DNA of 64,000 nucleotides from Rhizobium lentis. GTDB taxonomy: Bacteria > Pseudomonadota > Alphaproteobacteria > Rhizobiales > Rhizobiaceae. The DNA lies in NCBI RefSeq assembly GCF_017352135.1, contig NZ_CP071455.1, forward strand, positions 186,001-250,000, given 5' to 3'. Position 1 is the stretch's first letter. Each line of letters begins with the position of its first letter. Under the pieces are notes generated by a model. The model searched no databases, had not been told where the DNA came from, and saw nothing but the letters and a program-made list of their open reading frames with translations. This document shows positions 25,695 to 32,915 of the stretch, one piece after another. Made by a program: the position numbers and the translations under genes.

Positions 25695-26759
25695 ATGGAA
25701 GATCCTGTTGCCCACAAACGTTCAGTCACGGTTGCCGACGTCGCGAAGGCGGCGAGGGTGTCGAAAGCGACGGCCGCCCGCGTGCTGGGCGGCTATGGCG
25801 TCGTCAGCGGCAAGATCAAGGATCAGGTCATGGCCGCCGCAGCGGCGCTCGAATACCGGCCGAATGAACTTGCCCGCAGCATGAGCACCGGACGGTCCGG
25901 CATCATCGGGGTCGTGGTGGGAGACATTGAAAACGCCTTCTTCAGCCTGGCAGTTCGCGGTATAACCGACGCAGCCCGGGTCGCCGGCTTTAACGTGATC
26001 ATTTCCAATTCGGGCGAAAAGCTTGAAGCGGAGAAATCGGCGGTCGACCTCCTGATTGGCAAGCGCGTCGATGGCCTGATCGTGACGCCGGCTCGCTGCG
26101 ACAGCATCGATCATCTCCGCCACGTCCGCCGCGCGGGTATGCCGCTGGTGCTGTTCGATCGGACTATCCCCGAACTCGATGTGGACTCCGTGACCGGCGA
26201 TGATCGCGAGGCCGCAATCGCCGCCACTCGGTTTATGGTCGGGGAAGGGCATCGCCGTCTCGCCTACGTCTCGGCCATGGATGCCGAAGGCAATGGGTTC
26301 ATTGACATCGGGGGGATATCGAATTCAGCCGTACGCGAACGCGTGGAAGGCTTCGTGAGCGTTCTCACGGAGGCAGGCTCGCCCAACCCCGTTCACTATG
26401 TACGGTTGGGCGCTACGGATCAGCCGCAAACCGACGCCGTGATCAAACGGTTGCTCGCGGATCCATCGCCGCCGACCGCCATCCTGGCGTCGGACAGCCT
26501 TGTGGGATTGCGGGTCTTCAAGTCGCTGCAATCACTCGGCCTTTCGATTCCCGACGATGTCTCGATGATTTCCTTCCTTGATGCCGATTGGACAACCGTT
26601 ACCGTCCCGCCGATCACCATCGTCGACCAGCACGTCTACGAGATGGGCAAGCTCGCCGGCGAGAGGCTCGTCGCCCGCATCGAACAAAGCCCCCTTGCCG
26701 TCGAACGGCTGCGGGTTAGGACGAGGCTCGTCACACGCGGCTCTGTCGCAAAGCGATGA
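25695..26759 (+). CDS. LacI family transcriptional regulator
   Basis: A 354-residue LacI/GalR regulator. The N-terminal helix-turn-helix is SVTVADVAKAARVSKATAAR, with hinge helix YRPNELARSMSTGRSG. The core is a periplasmic-binding-like effector domain with IIGVVVGDIENAFFS, VDGLIVTPARCDS, VLFDRTIPELDVDSV and ILASDSLVGLRVFKSLQSLG. Divergent from the amino-acid ABC operon, with two CCGG-centred palindromes between them. The most likely role is repressor of that operon, relieved by the imported amine or amino acid. Confidence 0.93.
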   Translation: MEDPVAHKRSVTVADVAKAARVSKATAARVLGGYGVVSGKIKDQVMAAAAALEYRPNELARSMSTGRSGIIGVVVGDIENAFFSLAVRGITDAARVAGFNVIISNSGEKLEAEKSAVDLLIGKRVDGLIVTPARCDSIDHLRHVRRAGMPLVLFDRTIPELDVDSVTGDDREAAIAATRFMVGEGHRRLAYVSAMDAEGNGFIDIGGISNSAVRERVEGFVSVLTEAGSPNPVHYVRLGATDQPQTDAVIKRLLADPSPPTAILASDSLVGLRVFKSLQSLGLSIPDDVSMISFLDADWTTVTVPPITIVDQHVYEMGKLAGERLVARIEQSPLAVERLRVRTRLVTRGSVAKR

Positions 26760-26802
26760 GCATGCCCCCAGCGCAGCAGGAGGAAGGTGAAACGCGCGGC
26801 GT

Positions 26803-27066
26803 CTAATCGAAAAGCTCGCCGTGGCCAATCTGCTCCCGCTTGCCTGGCACGTCACTAATGACGGGATCATCGGCAGGATCGGGATCCTTCTTATTGGCTT
26901 CGGTCAAAAACCGCGCGGCCTCAAGAAAGGCGACCGTTATCTCCTCGGTTCCCCATCCGGCTTCGTTGGCGGCTGCAATGAGCCTCTCCAAGGCGTCTCG
27001 TGCAGCAGCGCTCGCTTCTTCGAAGCGTTGAGCGGGAGCTTCGGCTTTTGGCGGTGGAAAGGTCAT
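26803..27066 (-). CDS. small hypothetical protein (87 aa)
   Basis: An 87-residue acidic, soluble protein beginning MTFPPPKAEAPAQRFEEA, after a GGAGGGAA site. The centre (SAAARDALERLIAAANEAGW, then GTEEITVAFLEAARFL) is helical and the C-terminal third is rich in Asp and Pro. I do not know a named family. It is the first of a run of small minus-strand genes in a probable stress-response region. Confidence 0.62.
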   Translation of the reverse strand: MTFPPPKAEAPAQRFEEASAAARDALERLIAAANEAGWGTEEITVAFLEAARFLTEANKKDPDPADDPVISDVPGKREQIGHGELFD

Positions 27067-27166
27067 CGGCGTTCCCTCCATGGTCTGGCTATCGAGGATG
27101 AACGCAGCTCCTCGGAAATGGATGCACCATGATGACGATTTAGCTGCGGCTGCGCCGACTTCCCTA

Positions 27167-27397
27167 TCAGACGACCGTCTGCAATAAAAACGGGGAACGC
27201 TCCAGCGGACGCTGGGCGAGGATTCTCAGCATCGCCGGGCCCTGTATGCCGGTTGTCGTGCACGAGCGGCCGTCGTGATAGATGACCGTCATGACCTGGC
27301 CGCGAATATCATAGCGTATCTGCGCGATCGTCCGGCTGTGAACCGGAAATACGAATTCGTCGGGCCCAGATGTCTGCCCGGAGGTCTTCAAAGTCAT
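27167..27397 (-). CDS. small KTSC-like hypothetical protein (76 aa)
   Basis: A 76-residue soluble protein. The segment IAQIRYDIRGQVMTVIYHDG resembles the beginning of KTSC-type domains (a YD strand, then a strand with a small loop), but the KTSC residues themselves are not present. The start MTLKTSGQTSG has GGGG about nine bases upstream. It is preceded by ~200 bases without a gene. Function unknown. Confidence 0.55.
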   Translation of the reverse strand: MTLKTSGQTSGPDEFVFPVHSRTIAQIRYDIRGQVMTVIYHDGRSCTTTGIQGPAMLRILAQRPLERSPFLLQTVV

Positions 27398-27597
27398 CGC
27401 GATGCCCCAACGATCATGCGCCCTGTCCCGATGCTTCTTCCTTCCAAGGAACCCGGCCCGGAAATCGAAAGCGCCAAGCGAGCCCAATCAAACACATATT
27501 GCTTCTATGGTCGCGTGACATCGGCGTGACATGCAGTCCTGCGTTAGAAAACCCTTTGAGAACAGCCATGGACCTAGATGCCGCGAAAGCCACGCAA

Positions 27598-27846
27598 TCA
27601 GTGCAAAGTCGCCTGCAATCCATAGGCCCGGGTGGCCTGTGGCCAGCGTTCGATTACGTGCGTGAGCGACCGGACTGCCTCATCCACCGCAAAAAGCGCA
27701 TCCCTCAGGCGTGCGACCTCATAATGGAGTTCATACATCTCGACCTCGTCAATATCCTCCCTGTCAAGCAGGCCTCGCGCCGCTTCGATCAAGCGCTCCC
27801 CGCGCCCGACAATATCGAGAGCGCTTCTTACAATGACGTCGAGCAT
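27598..27846 (-). CDS. small helical hypothetical protein (82 aa)
   Basis: An 82-residue protein, almost wholly helical and charged (LIEAARGLLDREDIDEVEMY, then VARLRDALFAVDEAVRSL). It begins MLDVIVRSALDIVGRGE after GTGAGG. It is 64 bases downstream of the coiled-coil membrane-protein gene on the same strand, so it may be the last gene of the three-gene set starting at 28626. No family recognised. Confidence 0.58.
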   Translation of the reverse strand: MLDVIVRSALDIVGRGERLIEAARGLLDREDIDEVEMYELHYEVARLRDALFAVDEAVRSLTHVIERWPQATRAYGLQATLH

Positions 27847-27910
27847 GCCTCACCCCGGTTTTCCGACCAAGCTCCCGCAGAATCGGCATACTGACAATCC
27901 TAAAATCTTG

Positions 27911-28321
27911 TCAGATCCGCTCGCGCATCCTGCCATAGAAATCCCTGAGATCCCGTAGGGCCAATGAGTTGTGGTGGCGCGGCGGGGAGAAGTAACGTGA
28001 GGCTGTAAGGGCAAACATACCCGCGACGGCAGCCATCAGGACAATTGTGGAAAGCGGATAATGTCTTACCACTGCCTCGGTCTGTCGGATCGCCTTCCCG
28101 GTGCTACCCTTCGCCAATCGCCCGGCATCGAGAACCCGTTGCCGGAGCGCATCAACCTGTTTCCGCAGCGCGCTCAGTTCCACGCCCAGGTCCTGTTCCG
28201 GTTGTCGAGGGATGCCGACGGATGCGGTTTTGATGTCGATGATGGCCTTCGGCACCGGTTCGCCGATCTTGGCTGCGCTGGTGTCGAGGGCTGTCGTGCT
28301 ACTGTTCTTTCGGCGCGGCAT
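27911..28321 (-). CDS. coiled-coil protein with one membrane segment (DUF883/ElaB-like plan)
   Basis: A 136-residue protein. Its middle is a coiled coil (LGVELSALRKQVDALRQRVL), followed by a single membrane helix (YPLSTIVLMAAVAGMFALTA) near residues 98-117 and a short charged C-terminal tail. This plan resembles DUF883 (ElaB/YqjD) stress proteins that tether ribosomes to the membrane, though I cannot confirm family membership. The ATG has GGAG nearby and lies 14 bases after the lipoprotein gene, so the two are cotranscribed. Confidence 0.65.
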   Translation of the reverse strand: MPRRKNSSTTALDTSAAKIGEPVPKAIIDIKTASVGIPRQPEQDLGVELSALRKQVDALRQRVLDAGRLAKGSTGKAIRQTEAVVRHYPLSTIVLMAAVAGMFALTASRYFSPPRHHNSLALRDLRDFYGRMRERI

Positions 28322-28335
28322 GTCACATCTCCATC

Positions 28336-28626
28336 CTAGTCGTCGTCGAGTGAAAAGAGCGGCCGGTAATGGCGCTCGGCGATCAGCAGGCTTCGGTCGG
28401 ACCGGATAACGTATATCTCCTCGACCTCCCGTCCCCATTGGTCAGTGAAGGTGTGCGGGAAGGAAGAGCCCACCGGCGACTTGGTCAGCTTGGTACGAGG
28501 CTGGCCGTTAAAGGTTATGCTGCCGGGAATGGGCGCGAGCCCCGCCGACGAGTAGCTGCCTGCGCTGGTCGTGCAGCCTGTCAGCGCAATGACCAGGACC
28601 ATCGTCAATCCCGTACTCCGCCTCAT
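28336..28626 (-). CDS. small lipoprotein (96 aa)
   Basis: A 96-residue secreted lipoprotein. The signal peptide MRRSTGLTMVLVIALTGCTT carries a lipobox LTGC, so the mature protein starts at Cys18. The mature part contains FPHTFTDQWGREVEEIYVIR. The start has GGAGG seven bases upstream. An EcfG-like promoter (28671-28695) precedes it, suggesting stress induction of this gene and the next two. Function unknown. Confidence 0.75.
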   Translation of the reverse strand: MRRSTGLTMVLVIALTGCTTSAGSYSSAGLAPIPGSITFNGQPRTKLTKSPVGSSFPHTFTDQWGREVEEIYVIRSDRSLLIAERHYRPLFSLDDD

Positions 28627-28670
28627 CGAATCCTCCAACTGCGTCGGCGTCGATCGCTGTTCGTCGATGT

Positions 28671-28695
28671 AACAAGAAGCTGTAGACATTGTTCC
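28671..28695 (-). promoter_or_regulatory. EcfG-like promoter GGAAC-N16-TGTT
   Basis: On the minus strand GGAAC is followed by 16 bases and TGTT. This differs from CGTT at one position but fits the looser GGAAC-N18-TT form of the S. meliloti RpoE2 consensus. It ends 44 bases before the lipoprotein ATG. Motif-based only. Confidence 0.6.
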
Positions 28696-28730
28696 AGAAT
28701 TCGGCGGCGCCGGGGCGTGCGTCTGCGACA

Positions 28731-28755
28731 GGAACAACCGGGCTGTGGCGTAGTT
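28731..28755 (+). promoter_or_regulatory. EcfG-like promoter GGAAC-N16-AGTT
   Basis: On the plus strand GGAAC, 16 bases and AGTT fit the GGAAC-N18-TT form of the rhizobial stress promoter. It is divergent from the one at 28671-28695, 35 bases away. It would drive the mini-ORF at 28778 and the DUF982 gene. Confidence 0.5.
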
Positions 28756-28777
28756 CGGTCTGCAAAGGAGATGCCAT

Positions 28778-28924
28778 ATGAACCACGAAGCCCCGATCCG
28801 GCAGCGGCTCCTTCAGAGGGCCTCACCTGCGTTTGGCCACCCGGCCCACTACCGGATTTTCCGAGACCGAGACAGAGGCTGCGCCCACCGCCTGAACAAC
28901 CGCGTTGGATCATGTCATGGCTGA
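28778..28924 (+). CDS. possible 48-residue leader ORF coupled to the DUF982 gene
   Basis: An ATG with an excellent AAGGAG site seven bases upstream opens a 48-codon frame. Its TGA overlaps the ATG of the DUF982 gene (ATGGCTGA). The encoded sequence (MNHEAPIRQRLLQRASP...) is Arg- and His-rich and does not look like a folded protein, so it could be a leader peptide for translational coupling, or a frame broken by an indel. Evidence is the ribosome site and overlap only. Confidence 0.35.
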   Translation: MNHEAPIRQRLLQRASPAFGHPAHYRIFRDRDRGCAHRLNNRVGSCHG

Positions 28925-29177
28925 TATCATCGAGGTCGATTTCCAGCTCGTGTGGCGGTATCCGGTTTTCATCCGCACCGGAGCGAGCGAACAGCAGCGC
29001 ATAGAAGGCCCGGACGCGGCGCTCGACGCCCTGAACCACCGCTGGTCCGATGTTCGGGGCGGCGGTTATGTCGAAGCGAAGCGGCGCTGCGTCGATGCGC
29101 TTCGCCGACGCGGAAGTGCGGAACTGGCGCGCCAACGTTTCATCCAGGCCGCCATTGCCGCCGGCGTCCTGGCCTGA
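28917..29177 (+). CDS. DUF982 family protein
   Basis: An 86-residue protein of DUF982, a family found almost only in rhizobia and relatives. Marks are WRYPVFIRTGASEQQRIEGP (with the PV..RTG strand), the central DALNHRWSDVRGGGYVEAKR and a conserved Cys in RCVDALRRRG, then ARQRFIQAAIAAGV at the C-terminus. The ATG at 28917 is preferred over an in-frame TTG four codons earlier. Function is unknown; several homologues are reported in stress regulons. An EcfG-like promoter is upstream. Confidence 0.82.
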   Translation: MADIIEVDFQLVWRYPVFIRTGASEQQRIEGPDAALDALNHRWSDVRGGGYVEAKRRCVDALRRRGSAELARQRFIQAAIAAGVLA

Positions 29178-29495
29178 CGCGAGCAACTTGGCCCGCAGCT
29201 CGAACCGCTGGTCCGCGCGCTATCTCACCAAGGAGACAAGCGGGCTGGCATCAACAACGCGTCCGTTATCTTGATCAACTGAAGGGCGATTGTTCTCTGC
29301 ATCGCCGCGATCCAGCTCTTCTGCGACGGCAAGACAGATGTCGAAGATCTCGCCGCAGGATTAAACGAGATGTTTCCCCCCGGATCTGCTCAAGATCAAT
29401 GCTCCAACCTCGCAGTCGATCCACTGACGCCTGTCCTACGGACTCCGGGAACAGGGCGCGTCTCACTGCGTTTTCCGCTCGAAGGGAGCTATACC
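29178..29495. other. 318-base region without a clear gene; carries an EcfG promoter
   Basis: No complete gene was found. A plus-strand stretch around 29284-29385 reads as protein-like sequence (IAAIQLFCDGKTDVEDLAAG) in the frame of the next gene but lacks a start and lies before the promoter. It may be a remnant. The promoter at 29448-29472 is the only strong signal. Confidence 0.5.
29448..29472 (+). promoter_or_regulatory. EcfG-type promoter GGAAC-N16-CGTT
   Basis: An exact match to the rhizobial general stress promoter, 23 bases before the ATG at 29496. It would drive the three small genes that follow (29496, 29891, 30127). Confidence 0.75.
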
Positions 29496-29858
29496 ATGGC
29501 CAAAACAAAGATTCCGAGGAAAATTGCCGGGTACAAGGTGCCGAACAGCATCCGGAAGAATTCAATATTGAAAACCTTGCTGGCGAGCCCCACAGGCCGT
29601 GACATCCTGGGAAAGGCACTGATCGCCGGCGCCGGCGCTGCCGCCGCCGTGCTGGTGGAGGACCACGACGACATTGCCGACGCCGCAGGATCGGGAAAGC
29701 GCAAGGGCGCCAAGACCCTTGGGCTGATCGGCCAAGCCTTTCATAGCGCAACGGATGCGGCCGTCGAAGTCGTGCGTGACGCCGCCAGCGCGGCGCTTCC
29801 GAAGAAAATCAGGAAACGGGCCGAAGAAAACCCTCGGAAGGGCGTCGCCGTGCACTAG
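29496..29858 (+). CDS. small basic/hydrophobic hypothetical protein (120 aa)
   Basis: A 120-residue protein with a basic N-terminus (MAKTKIPRKIAGYKVPNSIR), a glycine/alanine-rich hydrophobic stretch (ALIAGAGAAAAVLVEDHDD) and a basic C-terminal part (LPKKIRKRAEENPRKG). It has an AAGGGAG site and lies right after an exact EcfG-type promoter. No family recognised; possibly membrane- or nucleic-acid-associated. Confidence 0.68.
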   Translation: MAKTKIPRKIAGYKVPNSIRKNSILKTLLASPTGRDILGKALIAGAGAAAAVLVEDHDDIADAAGSGKRKGAKTLGLIGQAFHSATDAAVEVVRDAASAALPKKIRKRAEENPRKGVAVH

Positions 29859-29890
29859 ATGCGACGCCGCCCCCAAAGCATTCGAAGCGA

Positions 29891-30130
29891 GTGTTGGAAT
29901 CTCTCTTGCGCAAACACGCAGATAAAGGCGTACTGTCCCAGGCCAAGGCGGCTGCCGCTGCCAAGGCGCTGGGCAAGCTTGTGCGCAAGCACCCTTTCAT
30001 CGCTGCTGAGCTTGCCCTGGCGGGAACGGCCAGAGGCATCGTGGTCGCGGCCGAGGAAGTAAAGCAGCGCCTTCTACCTCATCATGATGCCGGAGAAATC
30101 GGGGATGAGGGTTCGGGGGAAATCAGATGA
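29891..30130 (+). CDS. small alanine/lysine-rich hypothetical protein (79 aa)
   Basis: A 79-residue protein starting at GTG (or TTG one codon later). The sequence SQAKAAAAAKALGKLVRKHP and the helix FIAAELALAGTARGIVVAAE suggest an amphipathic membrane-associated protein. Its TGA overlaps the next ATG by four bases (ATGA), which supports translation. The ribosome site is weak. It is likely in the operon started at 29448. Confidence 0.5.
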   Translation: MLESLLRKHADKGVLSQAKAAAAAKALGKLVRKHPFIAAELALAGTARGIVVAAEEVKQRLLPHHDAGEIGDEGSGEIR

Positions 30131-30359
30131 AAGAACAGGACTTGAAGGAGCTCGGCGAAGCCGTCCTGAAGGAACGCGGGCCGATATCACTCCGAAGCAG
30201 CTCATCAAGGCCGTAATGAAATCGCATCCGCAGGCCACCAGGAAGGAGATCGTTCGTGCGGCCTTCTATGCGCTTATTGCGCATGCCGGCAACGAGCCTG
30301 AAAAGGCCGGCATCCTTCAGGACTTCGCGATCACCGAGCGCACCAAAGACGACGAGTGA
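30127..30359 (+). pseudogene. small protein gene with single frameshift
   Basis: The ATG has a GGGGGAAA site and overlaps the preceding stop. It reads MKEQDLKELGEAVLKERG and then must shift frame in the GGG run at 30178-30180 to continue ADITPKQLIKAVMKSHPQAT and AAFYALIAHAGNEPEKAGI to the stop at 30359. Joined, it is ~78 residues, helical and soluble. One base appears missing. Neither half alone makes a sensible protein. Function unknown. Confidence 0.6.
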
Positions 30360-30421
30360 AACTCTGGCGGCCGAAGACTTCGGCATCCCAAGCGCGAATG
30401 TGATGCTGGCTCTCCGTTCGC

Positions 30422-30583
30422 CTACAGCTCGTCGCTGCGCCGCTTTACGGCGTGTTTTACAGCCAGCAAATGTCGGCGCCGCTCGATCACGTAGTCGGCA
30501 TAGCCGACGCAGATATAAAGCAAGGTCGGACCGGCGTAGATGACGATGAGAGCCAATGCAACAAGGATGAATGCGGTCGTCAT
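30422..30583 (-). CDS. 53-residue single-pass membrane protein
   Basis: A short gene encoding MTTAFILVALALIVIYAGPT, then LLYICVGYADYVIERRRHLL and a basic tail ending RRSDEL. One long hydrophobic stretch covers residues 4-28, followed by a cationic cytoplasmic end, as in many small membrane proteins. A GGAAA site precedes the ATG. No family recognised; coding status rests on the clear membrane-protein composition. Confidence 0.6.
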   Translation of the reverse strand: MTTAFILVALALIVIYAGPTLLYICVGYADYVIERRRHLLAVKHAVKRRSDEL

Positions 30584-30776
30584 GGTCTGTTTTCCATCAT
30601 ATTGATGATCTAAGCGATGGACTTGCGCCTTTGGCAGTTTCCACCGCTCGGTCTGCGGTCGGCATGTGCGATAATTTTTCTCCTTCGGTTTATCGACTCA
30701 AACATTCGAGGCCCATGGAGGTTCCGGGCCCGAAACGCAAATCACCTGGCTACGCGGGCTGGCGGACTGAGACAGC

Positions 30777-30977
30777 CTAAGACTTGTCCAGGTGCCGCCG
30801 CAGTTCGTCCTTGGGAATGAAATTGTCGGTACTGCCCGCCTCATGATCGGGATGCGATACTTTCACATCGATATCGTCAGGAAGTGACAATGCCTGCTTA
30901 GCATTCATGATGCCCAGCGGCACCCGTCCCTTCTCGGTCTCGACGGCGACTTCGACAAGTGGTTTCCTAGGTTTCAT
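30777..30977 (-). CDS. small hypothetical protein (66 aa)
   Basis: A 66-residue soluble protein beginning MKPRKPLVEVAVETEKGRVP, after AAGGA. The composition (acidic, with DDIDVKVSHPDHEAGS) fits a folded small domain. It follows malQ by 11 bases on the same strand, so it may be the last gene of the treZ-malQ operon. No family recognised. Confidence 0.6.
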   Translation of the reverse strand: MKPRKPLVEVAVETEKGRVPLGIMNAKQALSLPDDIDVKVSHPDHEAGSTDNFIPKDELRRHLDKS

Positions 30978-30988
30978 CGTGGCGATCC

Positions 30989-32902
30989 TTATCCTTGTCT
31001 AATCGAAATCCGCCTGCTTCCCGATCGTTCCCTCTCCGCGCGATTTCGTGGTCTTTCTTCCCGCATTGCCGCCGTAATACGGTCCAGCAAGGGGTTCGAC
31101 GCCAGACCCTCGAGCGAAACCGACAGCTTCGGCTTCCAGTTCGGGTAGCTGACGCTGGTGCCCGGTATATTGGTGGGCCTCTTCTCGTCAGTCAGATCCG
31201 CCAGCCGGACCGCGACGAGAAGCGAAGGGGTCCGGGCGATGAAGCGGTAGGCGCTGACAGTCAATTCCCTCAAGGTCTCCCGGCTTGCCCTTGCGCTCAG
31301 CCGGGCCGGCATCTCGAGGCCGGCGGCGCGCAGCGCCGCCTTGAGATTTCGTCGCTCGCGCCGACGGTGCTCGAGATGTTTTGCCGTGAGATCGGGCGGC
31401 ACGATGCCGTGGTCGCGGCGATCCTGGATGTCGGCGCTGCGCCACCAGCCGACCAGGGTTTGATGGTCATGCGTCGAAATGCAGGTTAGGCCGAAAATGG
31501 GATAGGCATCCGGCGGCTTGAAGCCTTTCTTGTCCTGTTCGTAGGAGAGGATGCGATAAGAGAGTATCTGCGCCGCTGCCAGTTCGTCCGGCAAATCCAC
31601 GGGGATCATTCCCAGCGCTTCGCCGATGACGAGGCATCGATGCTCGGCGGAAGTCTCGGCGAGAATCTGCAGAAGACGATGCTGGGGGTAGCGGACATAG
31701 GCGCCGCCGTCCGGCTTGCTGCCCAGCGGCACGAGGAAGAGGCGCCGGAGCGCCGGGGCGTGATCGATCCGGATCGCACCGGCATATCGCATGGCGGCGC
31801 TCACCATGCGCCGGTAAGGCGACCCATCTCCGGCGACGATCGCGGAAGGCAAATACCCGGCAAGATGCCAGTCCTGCCCCCCTACAGCAAACGGATCGGG
31901 AGGGCTGCCGATGGTTGCCTTGGAGATATAGACATCCGGCTCGCCCCAAGTCGCCGACCCGTCGACCGCCTCGCCCACGGCCAGATCGAGATAAAGTCCG
32001 ATCCGCAGTCCGGCCTTGCGCGCCCTCTCCGCTGCCAGCAGCAACTGACGATGCGCCAGCCACTGCAGCCACATGTGGAAGCGGACCTCGTCCGCATGCC
32101 CATGCTCGAATTCGGCGACGGCAGCGCTGTCGAAACGCTGGAAATCCCCCGGCCATCCGTGCCAGCCGGCGCCTGCCCCGCGCTCCACCATGGAAAACGA
32201 AAGGCATTCGAAAAGCGCGTGCCGCCGCAGGCTGTCGCCGCCTCGCGCGACGAAGCTCTCGAAATCACCGGGATTGTAGGTTTCATCGGCAGCGCCCGAC
32301 TGCAACCAGGCGCGCCATAGATCACGCAAGGCGCCAAGCTTGACCCGTGCGACCCCGACATAATCGACGAGATCGGCCTGGCGAAGCCCCTTCAATTGTC
32401 GTTCGAGTTCGGCATTACCGACAAAACCCGGCAAACGATCGACCGCGATATAGAGCGGGTTGAGATGCTGACGGTTTGAGGGCTCATAGGGGCTGCAGCG
32501 GTTGGGATCGGCGAGAAAAGGCGCATGGAGCGGGTTGAGGCCGACGAAATCGGCGCCGAGCTTCGCCGCCAGACCGGCCATATCGGACAGATCCTCGAAA
32601 TCCCCGATGCCCCAATTGCGCGCCGACCGGAGCTCGTAAAGCTGCAGGCTGATACCCCAGACCCGTGTCCTGAACAGAAAATCCGGCAGAAATGATTTGG
32701 GAATTGCCTTATCCGCCGGCTCCTGCGCCCGTCGCGGTGCATTCGTCTCTCGTTGGGTGGCTGCCGCCAGTTCGACTCCCAAAGCCGAGAGTATCTTGCG
32801 TTTGGTATCGGCGGAGATCGCCACCTCGCGGCCGTCGGGGCTGGGCCGGGTCGGGCTGATCCCGTATCGGCGGGCGAGCTTGTCGAGCCCGGCAGATTTC
32901 AT
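30989..32902 (-). CDS. malQ: 4-alpha-glucanotransferase (amylomaltase)
   Basis: A 637-residue GH77 enzyme that transfers alpha-1,4-glucan segments and releases glucose or longer maltodextrins. Catalytic blocks are AIRIDHAPALRRLFLVPLG (nucleophile Asp), CLVIGEALGMIPVDLPDEL (acid/base Glu) and CISTHDHQTLVGWW (third Asp). Other GH77 marks are WGIGDFEDLSDMAGLAAKLG and FVGLNPLHAPF. It starts 13 bases after the treZ stop and is surely cotranscribed. In such clusters MalQ trims or recycles maltodextrins for TreY/TreZ and glycogen metabolism. Confidence 0.94.
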   Translation of the reverse strand: MKSAGLDKLARRYGISPTRPSPDGREVAISADTKRKILSALGVELAAATQRETNAPRRAQEPADKAIPKSFLPDFLFRTRVWGISLQLYELRSARNWGIGDFEDLSDMAGLAAKLGADFVGLNPLHAPFLADPNRCSPYEPSNRQHLNPLYIAVDRLPGFVGNAELERQLKGLRQADLVDYVGVARVKLGALRDLWRAWLQSGAADETYNPGDFESFVARGGDSLRRHALFECLSFSMVERGAGAGWHGWPGDFQRFDSAAVAEFEHGHADEVRFHMWLQWLAHRQLLLAAERARKAGLRIGLYLDLAVGEAVDGSATWGEPDVYISKATIGSPPDPFAVGGQDWHLAGYLPSAIVAGDGSPYRRMVSAAMRYAGAIRIDHAPALRRLFLVPLGSKPDGGAYVRYPQHRLLQILAETSAEHRCLVIGEALGMIPVDLPDELAAAQILSYRILSYEQDKKGFKPPDAYPIFGLTCISTHDHQTLVGWWRSADIQDRRDHGIVPPDLTAKHLEHRRRERRNLKAALRAAGLEMPARLSARASRETLRELTVSAYRFIARTPSLLVAVRLADLTDEKRPTNIPGTSVSYPNWKPKLSVSLEGLASNPLLDRITAAMREERPRNRAERERSGSRRISIRQG

Positions 32903-32915
32903 CGTCCGATCGCCT

